A DNA stretch of 64,000 nt, taken from Devosia lacusdianchii. Its GTDB lineage: Bacteria > Pseudomonadota > Alphaproteobacteria > Rhizobiales > Devosiaceae. The stretch is taken from contig NZ_CP092483.1 in NCBI RefSeq assembly GCF_022429625.1, positions 124,001 to 188,000 on the forward strand, written 5' to 3'. Shown here one piece after another: positions 8,131 to 17,149 of this stretch. The notes under the pieces are model-generated. The model was not told where the DNA came from, searched no databases, and saw only the letters and a list, made by a program, of their open reading frames with translations. Position 1 is the first letter of the stretch. Every line of letters starts with the position of its first letter. Position numbers and translations under genes: made by a program.

Positions 8131-8484
8131 TCAGAGCTGGCTGATGCAGACCGAGGTCGTCCCGCGATTGCGGAAGCCCAGTTCGGTGGCTGCGGCCTTG
8201 CTGAGGTCGATAATGCGGCTGCCGTGGAAAGGCCCGCGATCATTGATGGTGACCTGGATTTGCGCACCGGTGCGCTGGTCGGTGACAACAACCTTGGTGC
8301 CGAAAGGAAGGGAACGATGCGCCGCCGTCATGGCGTTTTCGTTGAAGATTTCACCCGACGCGGCCCGCTTCCCATTGAAGCCAGGACCGTACCAGGAAGC
8401 GCCGCCGCATTGGGCATAGGCTGCAGTGGAGAGGGAGAGAAGAGCTGCAGCAAGTGCGGCGACGGAAACGGCTTTTCTGATCAA
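8131..8484 (-). CDS. rlpA: RlpA-like double-psi beta-barrel secreted protein
   Basis: 117 residues: a signal peptide ending in TAAYA|Q, then one RlpA-type barrel (GGASWYGPGFNGKRAASGE, then TAAHRSLPFGTKVVV and NDRGPFHGSRIIDLS, which holds the conserved Asp). RlpA proteins are septal lytic transglycosylases or bind peptidoglycan; this short form lacks a SPOR domain. The mature protein contains two Cys that could form a disulfide. The only in-frame start near the signal peptide is TTG at 8484, without a strong ribosome site. Confidence 0.8.
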   Translation of the reverse strand: MIRKAVSVAALAAALLSLSTAAYAQCGGASWYGPGFNGKRAASGEIFNENAMTAAHRSLPFGTKVVVTDQRTGAQIQVTINDRGPFHGSRIIDLSKAAATELGFRNRGTTSVCISQL

Positions 8485-8923
8485 GCTTGTGAACTCACGT
8501 AGTTAAGGTGAGCCACTGGTTAATGAAGGCCTCGGGCCACAATGTGCCCATATCCGGCATGATTGGCCTGCCTGCTATCACTGTTGCCCATATGCCGCAG
8601 CAATTCAGGCAGTATTTTCGCCCTGTTGCTGAACAGATCGGCGCAATTGCAGGAAATGAATCCGCGATTGAGCGATTCTGCGGCGCGAGCCACTCCCGAT
8701 ACTGCGATCTCGGGATTCATCTTGCCCGCTGTGGCCGGGTGGTCACAGTTCCACCGCAAGTAGCAAAAATCGGCGATACCACAGGGTTCCGTCAGCAATT
8801 TCGCCGATGCCATGGCGCAATCTGGCCAATTGTGGCGCGATTGCGGCAGCAATTTCGGGCAGGAGACTTCAAAGCCCGACCGCGATCCGCTACGCAGGAG
8901 CGGGGATACTTCGAGGGACTACC
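8485..8923. other. Intergenic region without a recognised gene
   Basis: 439 bp between divergent rlpA-like and doxX-like genes. Base composition is visibly lower in GC than the flanks and codon periodicity is absent. The open frames on both strands here give no recognisable protein. It must contain two promoters; no convincing hairpin with a T-run was seen. Confidence 0.5.
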
Positions 8924-9295
8924 ATGACCACTGCTGCGACGCTGATGCTTGTCGGCCGGATCGTCTTCGGCCTGTTTTTCGTTATTGCGGCCTTCCGCAA
9001 CACCATCAATTTCCGCGACCGCATTCCTTCGACCACCAACTACGGCTGGAACATGCCGCCGGCTTTGGTCGCCGCCGGCTTCGCCATGCAGTGGATCGGC
9101 GGCCTCTCGCTGGTCCTGGGATTCTACACGGTCGTCGGCGCGCTGGTGTTGATCGCCTTCCTCGTGCTGGCGACCGCCTGCTACCACAACCTCTTCCGCT
9201 TCAGCGGCAAGGATCGGGATTTTCATCTCTATCTGGTGCTGGTCAACATTACCCTGGTCGGCGGCTTGCTGCTGGTCATCGCCGACGCGCTCTAG
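8924..9295 (+). CDS. DoxX-family membrane protein
   Basis: 123 residues with four hydrophobic segments, the DoxX/DoxD fold. LVGRIVFGLFFVIAAFRN at the start and YHNLFRFSGKDRDFHLYLV before the last helix are typical. The ATG at 8924 has GAGGGA about eight bases upstream; longer in-frame starts lack support. DoxX-like proteins are linked to redox or oxidative-stress complexes in some bacteria (family knowledge), but nothing here shows a specific partner. Confidence 0.8.
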   Translation: MTTAATLMLVGRIVFGLFFVIAAFRNTINFRDRIPSTTNYGWNMPPALVAAGFAMQWIGGLSLVLGFYTVVGALVLIAFLVLATACYHNLFRFSGKDRDFHLYLVLVNITLVGGLLLVIADAL

Positions 9296-9334
9296 ATTTG
9301 GCCGCCGGCGGCGCGGGTCGATAACACTTTCCCA

Positions 9335-10480
9335 ATGACTTCTGAGTCAGACTTGCCGCGCTTAGGACGCAGGCAAATGTTTTTCCATTGGGGGGCTCGG
9401 TCCGGTGCGACGCACGCGATAGCGGCGCCGTCCCGGCAGGAGCACAAGGGTATCAAGACCATCGGCCGGCTGGTGCAGATTTGCGCCGGCGTGCTGCTGC
9501 TTTCGGCTGCCCTGCTCATTGGTACGGCCCTGCAGGTCGTCAACAGCATCGATCGCGCCGATCTCGAGGCCGAGCGGCTGCGCGCCGGCAATGCCATCGA
9601 CGCCATGACCATGGCCGAGGGCCCCCTGACAGAGGCCAGGGCGGTCCTGCTCGGCCGGATGGCGGGGCTGCACGATGCTCATCTCGCTACGAAGGCCAGC
9701 GACAGCCCGAGCACCCAACACATTCCACTCCTGGGCGGGCAGGGACCGCGCGGTAGCTATCTGGTCTGGACCCGGACCGGGCTCGGCCACAAGATTTTCC
9801 TTCAGTTCGCGCCTATTCGCCTGCCGATCATCGCCGGCATGCTGCTGACCGTGCTGGCCGTACTGTTGCGGACACTGCGCATCGTCGGCGATATCGAGCG
9901 GCAGCGTCACCTGGCCCACCTGCAGTCGCGGTGTGACGCTATGACCGGCCTCGCCAATCGACTGGCGCTTGATGCACGGATGACCGAACTTGCCATTGCC
10001 AGGACGCGCTTCGCCGTTGTTGGCCTCGACCTGGACCGGTTCAAGGATATCAACGATGCCTACGGCCACGCCGCCGGCGATACCGTGCTGCGCGAAGTGG
10101 CGAGCCGCCTCGCCGCACTGATGGAGCCGCAGGATTTGCTGGCGCGCGTCGGGGGCGACGAATTCGTGATGGTGCTGGTCAGCCGGCCAGATATTGCTGC
10201 GCTCACCGAACTGGCCCGCCAAAGCATCGCCGCCGTCGAGCGGCCGATCCGCCTCGATGAGCGGTCCGTAATGGTGGGTGTGAGCCTCGGCATCGTGCCG
10301 CCCGTGGCCACCGCGCATCTTCCCTCCGCGCTTGTCGATATGGCCGATGCGGCCCTCTATCGCGCCAAGTCGCGTTTCGGCAGTGCCTTCAACTTTGTCG
10401 GGGAAGAACCGGCCGCGCCCCGCCAGCCGATGTCGCAGACTCCAGCTTGGGCCGGCCAGGTCGTGCCCGGGGGAGTGTAA
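9335..10480 (+). CDS. Membrane-anchored GGDEF diguanylate cyclase
   Basis: 381 residues. Two hydrophobic helices (about residues 47-65 and 165-185) flank a periplasmic region of roughly 100 residues. The C-terminal GGDEF domain has DAMTGLANR, DLDRFKDIND and an intact RVGGDEF signature, so c-di-GMP synthesis is likely. The position of the inhibitory I-site (RxxD five residues before GGDEF) reads EPQD, so canonical product inhibition is probably lost. ATG 9335 has no clear ribosome site; ATG 9377 (AGGCAA upstream) is a plausible alternative. Confidence 0.85.
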   Translation: MTSESDLPRLGRRQMFFHWGARSGATHAIAAPSRQEHKGIKTIGRLVQICAGVLLLSAALLIGTALQVVNSIDRADLEAERLRAGNAIDAMTMAEGPLTEARAVLLGRMAGLHDAHLATKASDSPSTQHIPLLGGQGPRGSYLVWTRTGLGHKIFLQFAPIRLPIIAGMLLTVLAVLLRTLRIVGDIERQRHLAHLQSRCDAMTGLANRLALDARMTELAIARTRFAVVGLDLDRFKDINDAYGHAAGDTVLREVASRLAALMEPQDLLARVGGDEFVMVLVSRPDIAALTELARQSIAAVERPIRLDERSVMVGVSLGIVPPVATAHLPSALVDMADAALYRAKSRFGSAFNFVGEEPAAPRQPMSQTPAWAGQVVPGGV

Positions 10481-10571
10481 TTCGCCTCCGCCGGGTCTAG
10501 ACCAGTGTCATGGCCGCGGCAAAGGCTGCGGTCATGCCGCGACAACATCGGTCCAACCACCAGGGGCGTCC

Positions 10572-10949
10572 ATGTCCGATCCAGTCCACCTCGGCGCTAT
10601 CGGCCAGATCTCCCGCCATGTCGGCGATATCGAGCGGGCGGTGCAATGGTATCGCGACGTGCTGGGCCTGCCCCATCTCTATACGTTCGGCGACCTGGCC
10701 TTCTTCGATTGCGGCGGCACGCGGCTCTATCTGCAGCGCCGCGACGCGCCGCTGCCCGATGATTCGGTAATCTACTTCCAGGTGACCGATATTGCCGCGA
10801 CCCATGCCGAACTGCTGGCGCACGGAGTACTCTTTATCGGCGCACCGCGCCTGATCCACCGTCATGCCGATGGCACCGAGGAATGGATGGCATTTTTCAG
10901 CGATCCCGATGGCCGCCCGCTGGCGCTGATGAGTCAGGTCAAGGCGTAG
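10572..10949 (+). CDS. VOC (glyoxalase/bleomycin-resistance fold) protein
   Basis: 125 residues with the paired beta-alpha-beta-beta-beta modules of the vicinal oxygen chelate fold: GQISRHVGDIERAVQWYRDVLGLP at the start and FFSDPDGRPLALMS at the end. The metal-ligand pattern is partial: His in SRHVGD, a Tyr/Gln region in the middle. ATG 10572 follows CAGGGGCG. Substrate unknown; the neighbouring Rrf2-AhpD pair may be related but has its own operator. Confidence 0.8.
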   Translation: MSDPVHLGAIGQISRHVGDIERAVQWYRDVLGLPHLYTFGDLAFFDCGGTRLYLQRRDAPLPDDSVIYFQVTDIAATHAELLAHGVLFIGAPRLIHRHADGTEEWMAFFSDPDGRPLALMSQVKA

Positions 10950-10992
10950 ACGGGCTTGTAGCAAGACCGCCTCTGGACTCGGTGTCGAATCA

Positions 10993-11009
10993 TGGATACA
11001 AATTATCCA
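10993..11009. promoter_or_regulatory. Inverted repeat before the Rrf2 gene (likely operator)
   Basis: TGGATA-CAAAT-TATCCA is a perfect 6-5-6 inverted repeat ending 16 bases before the ATG at 11026. Rrf2 repressors commonly bind such short AT-rich dyads overlapping their own promoter, so autoregulation is likely (inference). Confidence 0.55.
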
Positions 11010-11025
11010 CGATAGGGTATGATCC

Positions 11026-11532
11026 ATGAAACTCAGCGACGGCATCGAGCAGTCCATCCACAGCGTATTGATGCTCGCCAGCCTCGGCGAGGACAGCGTG
11101 CTCGCCGCCGCCGCCCTGGCGGAATTTCACGGCGTCTCCACCAGCTACCTGCTCAAGCATCTGCAAGCGTTGGCTGGTGCACGCATCCTATCGTCAGTGC
11201 CCGGACCAAAGGGGGGCTACCGCCTGGCGCGCGCACCCGACAAGATTTCCCTGCTCGATATCGTCATCGCTATCGAAGGTGCTGCCCCGGCCTTTCGCTG
11301 CGCCGAAATCCGCCAGCGCGGCCCCTCGCCACTCGACGCGCAATTCTTCCGCGCACCTTGTGGCGTCAATGCCGCAATGCTCCGGGCCGAGCAGGCCTAT
11401 CGGGCCGAGCTGCGCAAGATCAGCATCGCCGATCTGGCTACTGATCCGCAAACCCCATTGGGCGCCGCCATCGAAGCGCGCGGCTGCGCCTTTCTCGACC
11501 GCCATGCCCGGCGGCAATCCATTTCAACCTAA
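11026..11532 (+). CDS. Rrf2-family transcriptional regulator
   Basis: 168 residues. The N-terminal winged helix includes LAEFHGVSTSYLLKHLQALAGARIL and the wing GPKGGYRLAR. Three Cys follow (FRCAE, APCGV, RGCAF), but not with the spacing of a typical IscR/NsrR [2Fe-2S] site, so a cluster or redox switch is possible, not proven. It is 13 bases upstream of an AhpD-like gene, suggesting that the pair senses and removes peroxide or a reactive compound. Confidence 0.85.
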   Translation: MKLSDGIEQSIHSVLMLASLGEDSVLAAAALAEFHGVSTSYLLKHLQALAGARILSSVPGPKGGYRLARAPDKISLLDIVIAIEGAAPAFRCAEIRQRGPSPLDAQFFRAPCGVNAAMLRAEQAYRAELRKISIADLATDPQTPLGAAIEARGCAFLDRHARRQSIST

Positions 11533-11545
11533 AGGACAAATATCC

Positions 11546-12007
11546 ATGTCGGCTCGTCTCAATCCCGCCAAGGCTGCTCCCGACGCCTATGCCGCGGTCA
11601 TCGCCCTCGATCAGTCTGTTAAGCAGAGCGGCCTGCCGCCGCATATCCTCCACCTGATCAAGCTGCGCGCCTCCCAGATCAATGGCTGCGCCTATTGCGT
11701 GGATATGCATGTCAAGGAAGCGCGCCACACCGGCATGAGCGAGCAGTGGATCAACCTCGTCTCCGCCTGGCAGGAATCGCCGGTCTACACGCCCGAGGAA
11801 CGCGCTGTGCTGGGCTGGACCGAAGCCCTGACGTTGCTCTCTCAGACGCGGGCCCCCGACGCCGACTTTGCCCCGCTCAAGGACGTCTTTTCCGACGAGC
11901 AGATCGCCAAGATCACCATCGCGATCGGTGCGATCAATGTGTGGAACCGCATCGCCGTCGGCTTCCGCACCCCGCACCCCGTCGACAAGCCTGCCCGCGC
12001 CGCCTGA
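11546..12007 (+). CDS. AhpD-like carboxymuconolactone decarboxylase-family protein
   Basis: 153 residues, all helical, with the AhpD redox motif C48-A-Y-C51-V-D-M-H55 following INGCAYC. This Cys-x-x-Cys plus His arrangement is the proton-relay/thiol pair of the alkylhydroperoxidase core. ATG 11546 has AAAGGA about ten bases upstream. Position behind the Rrf2 regulator argues for an oxidant-inducible peroxidase or disulfide reductase. The electron donor is not identifiable. Confidence 0.85.
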   Translation: MSARLNPAKAAPDAYAAVIALDQSVKQSGLPPHILHLIKLRASQINGCAYCVDMHVKEARHTGMSEQWINLVSAWQESPVYTPEERAVLGWTEALTLLSQTRAPDADFAPLKDVFSDEQIAKITIAIGAINVWNRIAVGFRTPHPVDKPARAA

Positions 12008-12013
12008 AGTCTT

Positions 12014-12039
12014 GCACCTCTCCTCGAGGGGAGAGGTGC
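12014..12039. terminator. Hairpin between convergent genes (single family A-like arm)
   Basis: A 26-base nearly perfect hairpin with arms GCACCTCTCC and GGAGAGGTGC and a tiny loop, only 7 bases after the ahpD-like stop and 9 bases before the opposite gene ends. The stem closely resembles stem 1 of the family A repeats. It may serve as a terminator in both directions although no T-run follows. Confidence 0.5.
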
Positions 12040-12047
12040 CGTCCCGT

Positions 12048-12649
12048 TCACGCAACGCGCACGTGGAAATCGAGATGCGTGGTCAGCCTCGTATGGCGGC
12101 CACCGATCGGTTCCAACGTCGCGGTGAGGCCGTCCCACAGGCGCTCGCCGGCGCCGATCAGCACCGGGGCGATCTGTAGGTGCAGCGTGTCGATGGCGCC
12201 GACATTGAGATAGTGGCGCAGCGTGCTGACGCCGCCCGCAACGACCACATTCCGATCCCCGGCCGCCTCGCTGGCCCGGGTCAGCGCCACTTCCGGCCCT
12301 TCGGTCACGAAGTTGAATACCGTACCGCCCTCCATCACGATCGGCGACCGCGCATAGTGCGTCAGGACAAACACCGGCGCGTGATAGGGCGGGTTGGGTC
12401 CCCACCAGCCTTTCCACTCTTCTTCCCATACGTCCGGCCCAGGCGCGGCAAACATGTTCCGCCCCATGATGAAGGCGCCGTAATCGGTGATGGCGTCGAT
12501 CTCGGCCTTGTTGTTCTCGGCGTCCTCGATCATCCAGCGATGCATGGGTTCGCCCTCGATGTCGCCAAACGGCTTTGCCGGCTCTGGTTGAGGCCGGTGC
12601 CGAACCCGTCCAGTGAGAGGCTCATGTGAGCGCGTACTTGCTGCGTCAT
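12048..12649 (-). pseudogene. Dihydrofolate-reductase-family protein, frameshifted
   Basis: The RibD/DHFR-like body is intact from about 12545 down (GAFIMGRNMF, then VVVAGGVSTLRHYLN and APVLIGAGERLWDG). The natural N-terminus, MTQQVRAHMSLSLDGF, starts at ATG 12649 behind AGCAGGAA but is in a different frame. The two frames meet near 12575-12590: a single missing base in the CCGGCAAAG stretch would join NQSR to KPFGDIEGEPMHRW. So it is either a young pseudogene or a sequencing error. An ATG at 12545 would give a product lacking the first strand and cofactor loop. Confidence 0.75.
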
Positions 12650-12660
12650 TTCCTGCTCCA

Positions 12661-12684
12661 ATACTTAATATATGAATTAAGTAT
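12661..12684. promoter_or_regulatory. AT-rich operator-like inverted repeat
   Basis: ATACTTAAT-ATATGA-ATTAAGTAT is a perfect 9-6-9 inverted repeat 12 bases upstream of the DHFR-family start at 12649. The sequence is strikingly AT-rich in a GC-rich genome, which marks a protein-binding site, for example of an ArsR, MarR or PadR type. No such regulator is adjacent. Confidence 0.6.
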
Positions 12685-12704
12685 CGGGCTGATATTGGTG
12701 CCTG

Positions 12705-13388
12705 TCAACTCGCGCGCTGTTGCACGCGCTGTTGGTCGCCGGCGCCAACCCGCTCGACAATTTTGTGATCAACGAGAATTTTGAAGAATTTGCCTTTGCC
12801 GCTCAGTTTGGTGCCGAGTTCGGGCGTTGCTGAGTTGATCGCTTTTGTCAGGAGATGGTGATGGACCGCGCCTCCGGCGCATGTTGTGGCCACGATTGCC
12901 TTCAGCGTATCGATCTCTGCTGGCGACAACACCAGGCCCGGCTGGGGTGCTACAGCGACAGGTTTAGACCGCTGCCCCACTCGTTCGAAACTGCTGCAGG
13001 CCGAGCGAAACGCAACATTGGGCTCTCGCTCTGCAAAGCCCATCACCGTTACGCCTGAATCGCGCAGCCGGAGCGCCAGGGGCGTGAAGTCCCGGTCGTG
13101 AGTGACCAGCGCCACCGTCTCGACGCTTCCGCGATGCACGAGGTCCATCGCCTCTATGGTCAGCCTGATATCGGCAGAGTTCTTCCCTTTGCCCAGGCTG
13201 GGCTGCATCACCAATTCGATGCCATTGTCTCGGGCATACGGTACCCAAGTCGTCAGCAAGGAGAAATCGCCAACGGCGCACGCTGTTTGCACTACGCCGA
13301 GCCGCCGCAATTGCTCAAGCACGATAGGGGTAATGTCGCAGCCGACATTTTCGGCATCAATCAGGACGGCGATACGCGGCTTTGCCAT
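12705..13388 (-). CDS. NYN-domain RNase-like protein with C-terminal LOTUS/OST-HTH-like domain
   Basis: 227 residues from ATG 13388 (AGAGG upstream). The NYN (PIN-like) domain has IAVLIDAENV, GKNSADIRLTIEAMD and VTHDRDFTPLALRLRDSG, giving the acidic residues that bind metal for RNA cleavage. After a linker, residues from about 165 (LSPAEIDTLKAIV to KIVERVGAGD) look like the OST-HTH/LOTUS domain that often accompanies NYN and binds RNA. Such proteins are proposed to act in RNA turnover; no target is known. Confidence 0.8.
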   Translation of the reverse strand: MAKPRIAVLIDAENVGCDITPIVLEQLRRLGVVQTACAVGDFSLLTTWVPYARDNGIELVMQPSLGKGKNSADIRLTIEAMDLVHRGSVETVALVTHDRDFTPLALRLRDSGVTVMGFAEREPNVAFRSACSSFERVGQRSKPVAVAPQPGLVLSPAEIDTLKAIVATTCAGGAVHHHLLTKAINSATPELGTKLSGKGKFFKILVDHKIVERVGAGDQQRVQQRAS

Positions 13389-13467
13389 GGCAGACCTCTG
13401 GACGCCACGAAAGCCTAGGCGCTGCCCATAAAACAATCACACGGTATTTGCCGACAATTTTGCTTAA

Positions 13468-14190
13468 CTACCGTGGCCGCGGCGTCAGGCCAAACAGGAA
13501 GAGCTGCTCGAGATAGCGCGCCGCATCCTCGAAGCGCCCCTCGCCGCCGCGGGCAGGTCCGAGCACCGCCCGCACCTGCACGTCGAAATCGGCGTAGTGC
13601 TGCGTCGTCGCCCAGATCGAGAAGATCAGGTGATAGGGATCGGTGCGGGCAATCTTGCCCTGATCCATCCAGCCCGTCAGCACCTTGGCCTTTTCGTCGA
13701 CCAGGTTGCGGAGATCGATCTCGATCATCTCGATAATCCGTGGCGCGCCCTGCAGCATTTCATTGGCAAACAGCCGGCTTTCCCGCGGAAAGTCGCGCGC
13801 CATTTCGAGCTTGCGGCGGATATAGGAGCGGATCTCGGGGAAGGGGTCGCCATCGGCGTCCATCTCGCGCAGTGGCGCCAGCCAGGTCACCAGCAATTCG
13901 CTCATCAACCTGCGGTGAATCTCTTCCTTGCGCGGAAAATAGTAGAGCAGGTTGGGTTTGCTCATCCCCGCCACCTCGGCGATCTGGTCGATCGTCGAGC
14001 CGCGAAAGCCGTGCACGGAAAACACTTCGAGCGCCGCTTCCAGGATGATGTCTTGCTTTTCCCTCTGGATACGAGTCAGCGGCCGCAGCTTGGCCGGCGG
14101 GTGCGGCGCAACGGCAGCCTTGGCGTCGGCCTTATGCTGGCGCCTGGCGGAGATCGTGGCTTCGGCACTTTTCACTTTGGTCGGCGGCAT
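13468..14190 (-). CDS. rutR: RutR-like TetR-family regulator of pyrimidine catabolism
   Basis: 240 residues from ATG 14190 (AAGGCG upstream). After a basic leader of about 35 residues comes the TetR helix-turn-helix (ILEAALEVFSVHGFRGSTIDQIAE, then GMSKPNLLYYFPRKE). The C-terminal part (FPRESRLFANEMLQGAP, IFSIWATTQHYADF) matches RutR, which releases DNA when uracil or thymine binds. It is divergent from the catabolic genes that start at 14316, with a RutR-type box between. An in-frame TTG at 14253 would overlap the box and is less likely. Confidence 0.82.
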   Translation of the reverse strand: MPPTKVKSAEATISARRQHKADAKAAVAPHPPAKLRPLTRIQREKQDIILEAALEVFSVHGFRGSTIDQIAEVAGMSKPNLLYYFPRKEEIHRRLMSELLVTWLAPLREMDADGDPFPEIRSYIRRKLEMARDFPRESRLFANEMLQGAPRIIEMIEIDLRNLVDEKAKVLTGWMDQGKIARTDPYHLIFSIWATTQHYADFDVQVRAVLGPARGGEGRFEDAARYLEQLFLFGLTPRPR

Positions 14191-14225
14191 TTTCGCCTTG
14201 CTAGAAAGTTTGGGAGTGCTAACAT

Positions 14226-14241
14226 TTTTCCAACTGGTCAA
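14226..14241. promoter_or_regulatory. RutR-type operator
   Basis: On the minus strand the site reads TTGACCA-GT-TGGAAAA. The E. coli RutR consensus is TTGACCA-NN-TGGTCAA (established), so 12 of 14 specified bases match, including one perfect half-site. It lies between the divergent rutR-like and aminotransferase genes, where it could repress both. Confidence 0.7.
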
Positions 14242-14315
14242 AATTCTTGGCAATACGTTCCCGCGTCAAGTGCCAAATAACGACCGAGAACAGAATCAAC
14301 GGGAGCGAGGGTTTC

Positions 14316-15643
14316 GTGTCCAATTCAACTGCCGTGGTGCCGAACGATCTGAGCGCCTTCTGGATGCCGTTCACGGCCAACCGCCAGTTCAAGAAGTCGC
14401 CGCGCATGTTCGTGGCCGCCAAGGACATGCACTACACCACCAGCGACGGCCGCCAGGTGCTTGACGGCACCGCGGGTCTCTGGTGCGTCAACGCAGGCCA
14501 CGCTCGTCCCAAGATCGTCGAGGCCATCGCCAAGCAGGCGGCTGAACTCGACTACGCCCCGGCCTTCCAGATGGGCCACCCCAAGGCGTTCGAACTGGCC
14601 AACCGCATTGTCGATATCGCGCCCGAAGGCCTCAACCACGTGCTGTTCACTAATTCCGGTTCGGAATCGGTCGAAACCGCACTCAAGGTCGCCTTGGCCT
14701 ATCACCGGGTAAAGGGCGAGGGTGCCCGCTCGCGCCTGATCGGCCGCGAACGCGCCTATCACGGCGTCAATTTCGGCGGCATTTCGGTGGGCGGTATCGT
14801 CACCAACCGCAAGATGTTCGGCTCCCTGCTTGGCGGCGTCGATCACATGCCGCACACCCATAACCTTGCCAAGAATGCCTTCTCCAAGGGCCTGCCGGAA
14901 TATGGCGCCGAGCTGGCCGACGAGCTCGAGCGCATCGTCACCCTGCATGATGCCTCCACTATTGCCGCCGTCATTGTCGAGCCGGTCGCCGGCTCAACCG
15001 GCGTGCTGATTCCGCCGGCCGGCTATCTCAAGCGCCTGCGCGAAATCACCAAGAAACACGGCATTCTGCTGATTTTCGACGAGGTCATCACCGGTTTCGG
15101 CCGCCTCGGCACCCCGTTCGGCGCCGACTATTTTGGCGTCACGCCCGATATCATGGTCACCGCCAAGGGCCTGACCAATGGGGTCATCCCCATGGGCGCA
15201 GTTCTGGTTTCCTCCGAAATCCACGACGCCTTCATGCAGGGCCCGGAACACGTCATCGAGTTTTTCCACGGCTATACCTATTCGGGCAATCCGATCGCCT
15301 CGGCCGCTGGCCTCGCTACGCTCGAAACCTACAAGGACGAGGGCTTGCTCACCCGCGGCGCGGCTCTGGCCCCGGTCTGGCAGGAAGCGCTGCACTCGCT
15401 CAAGGGCGAACCGCATGTCATCGACGTCAGAAACATCGGCCTCGTCGGCGCCATTGAGCTCGAACCCATCGCCGGCTCGCCCACCAAGCGCGCCTTCTCT
15501 GCCTTCCTCAAATGCTTTGAGGATGGCTATCTGATCCGCACCACCGGCGACATCATCGCCATGAGCCCGCCGCTCATCGTCTCTGAGTCCCAGATCGGCG
15601 AACTGATCGACGGCGTGCGCACCGCCCTGCGGAGTATCGAATA

Positions 15644-15644
<1 letters not shown>
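14316..15644 (+). CDS. Omega-amino acid (beta-alanine) : pyruvate aminotransferase
   Basis: A class III PLP aminotransferase of 442 residues. The PLP lysine is Lys284 in [20 protein letters not shown] holds the Asp that binds the pyridine nitrogen. The N-terminal [16 protein letters not shown] is typical of omega-amino acid transaminases. I chose GTG 14316 because GAGGG lies just upstream. It would convert beta-alanine (from uracil) or 3-aminoisobutyrate (from thymine) to malonate or methylmalonate semialdehyde, feeding the next gene. First gene of the RutR-controlled operon. Confidence 0.88.
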
Positions 15645-17137
<1,493 letters not shown>

Positions 17138-17149
17138 GATTTAGGCCAT

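Noticed and set aside
8508..8927. Possible genes on both strands of the 8.5-8.9 kb gap
   Set aside because: No codon bias, no ribosome site, no recognisable protein on either strand.
14247..14315. Upstream start of the aminotransferase
   Set aside because: It would add 23 unusual residues and begin next to the RutR-type box; GTG 14316 has the ribosome site and fits the family length.
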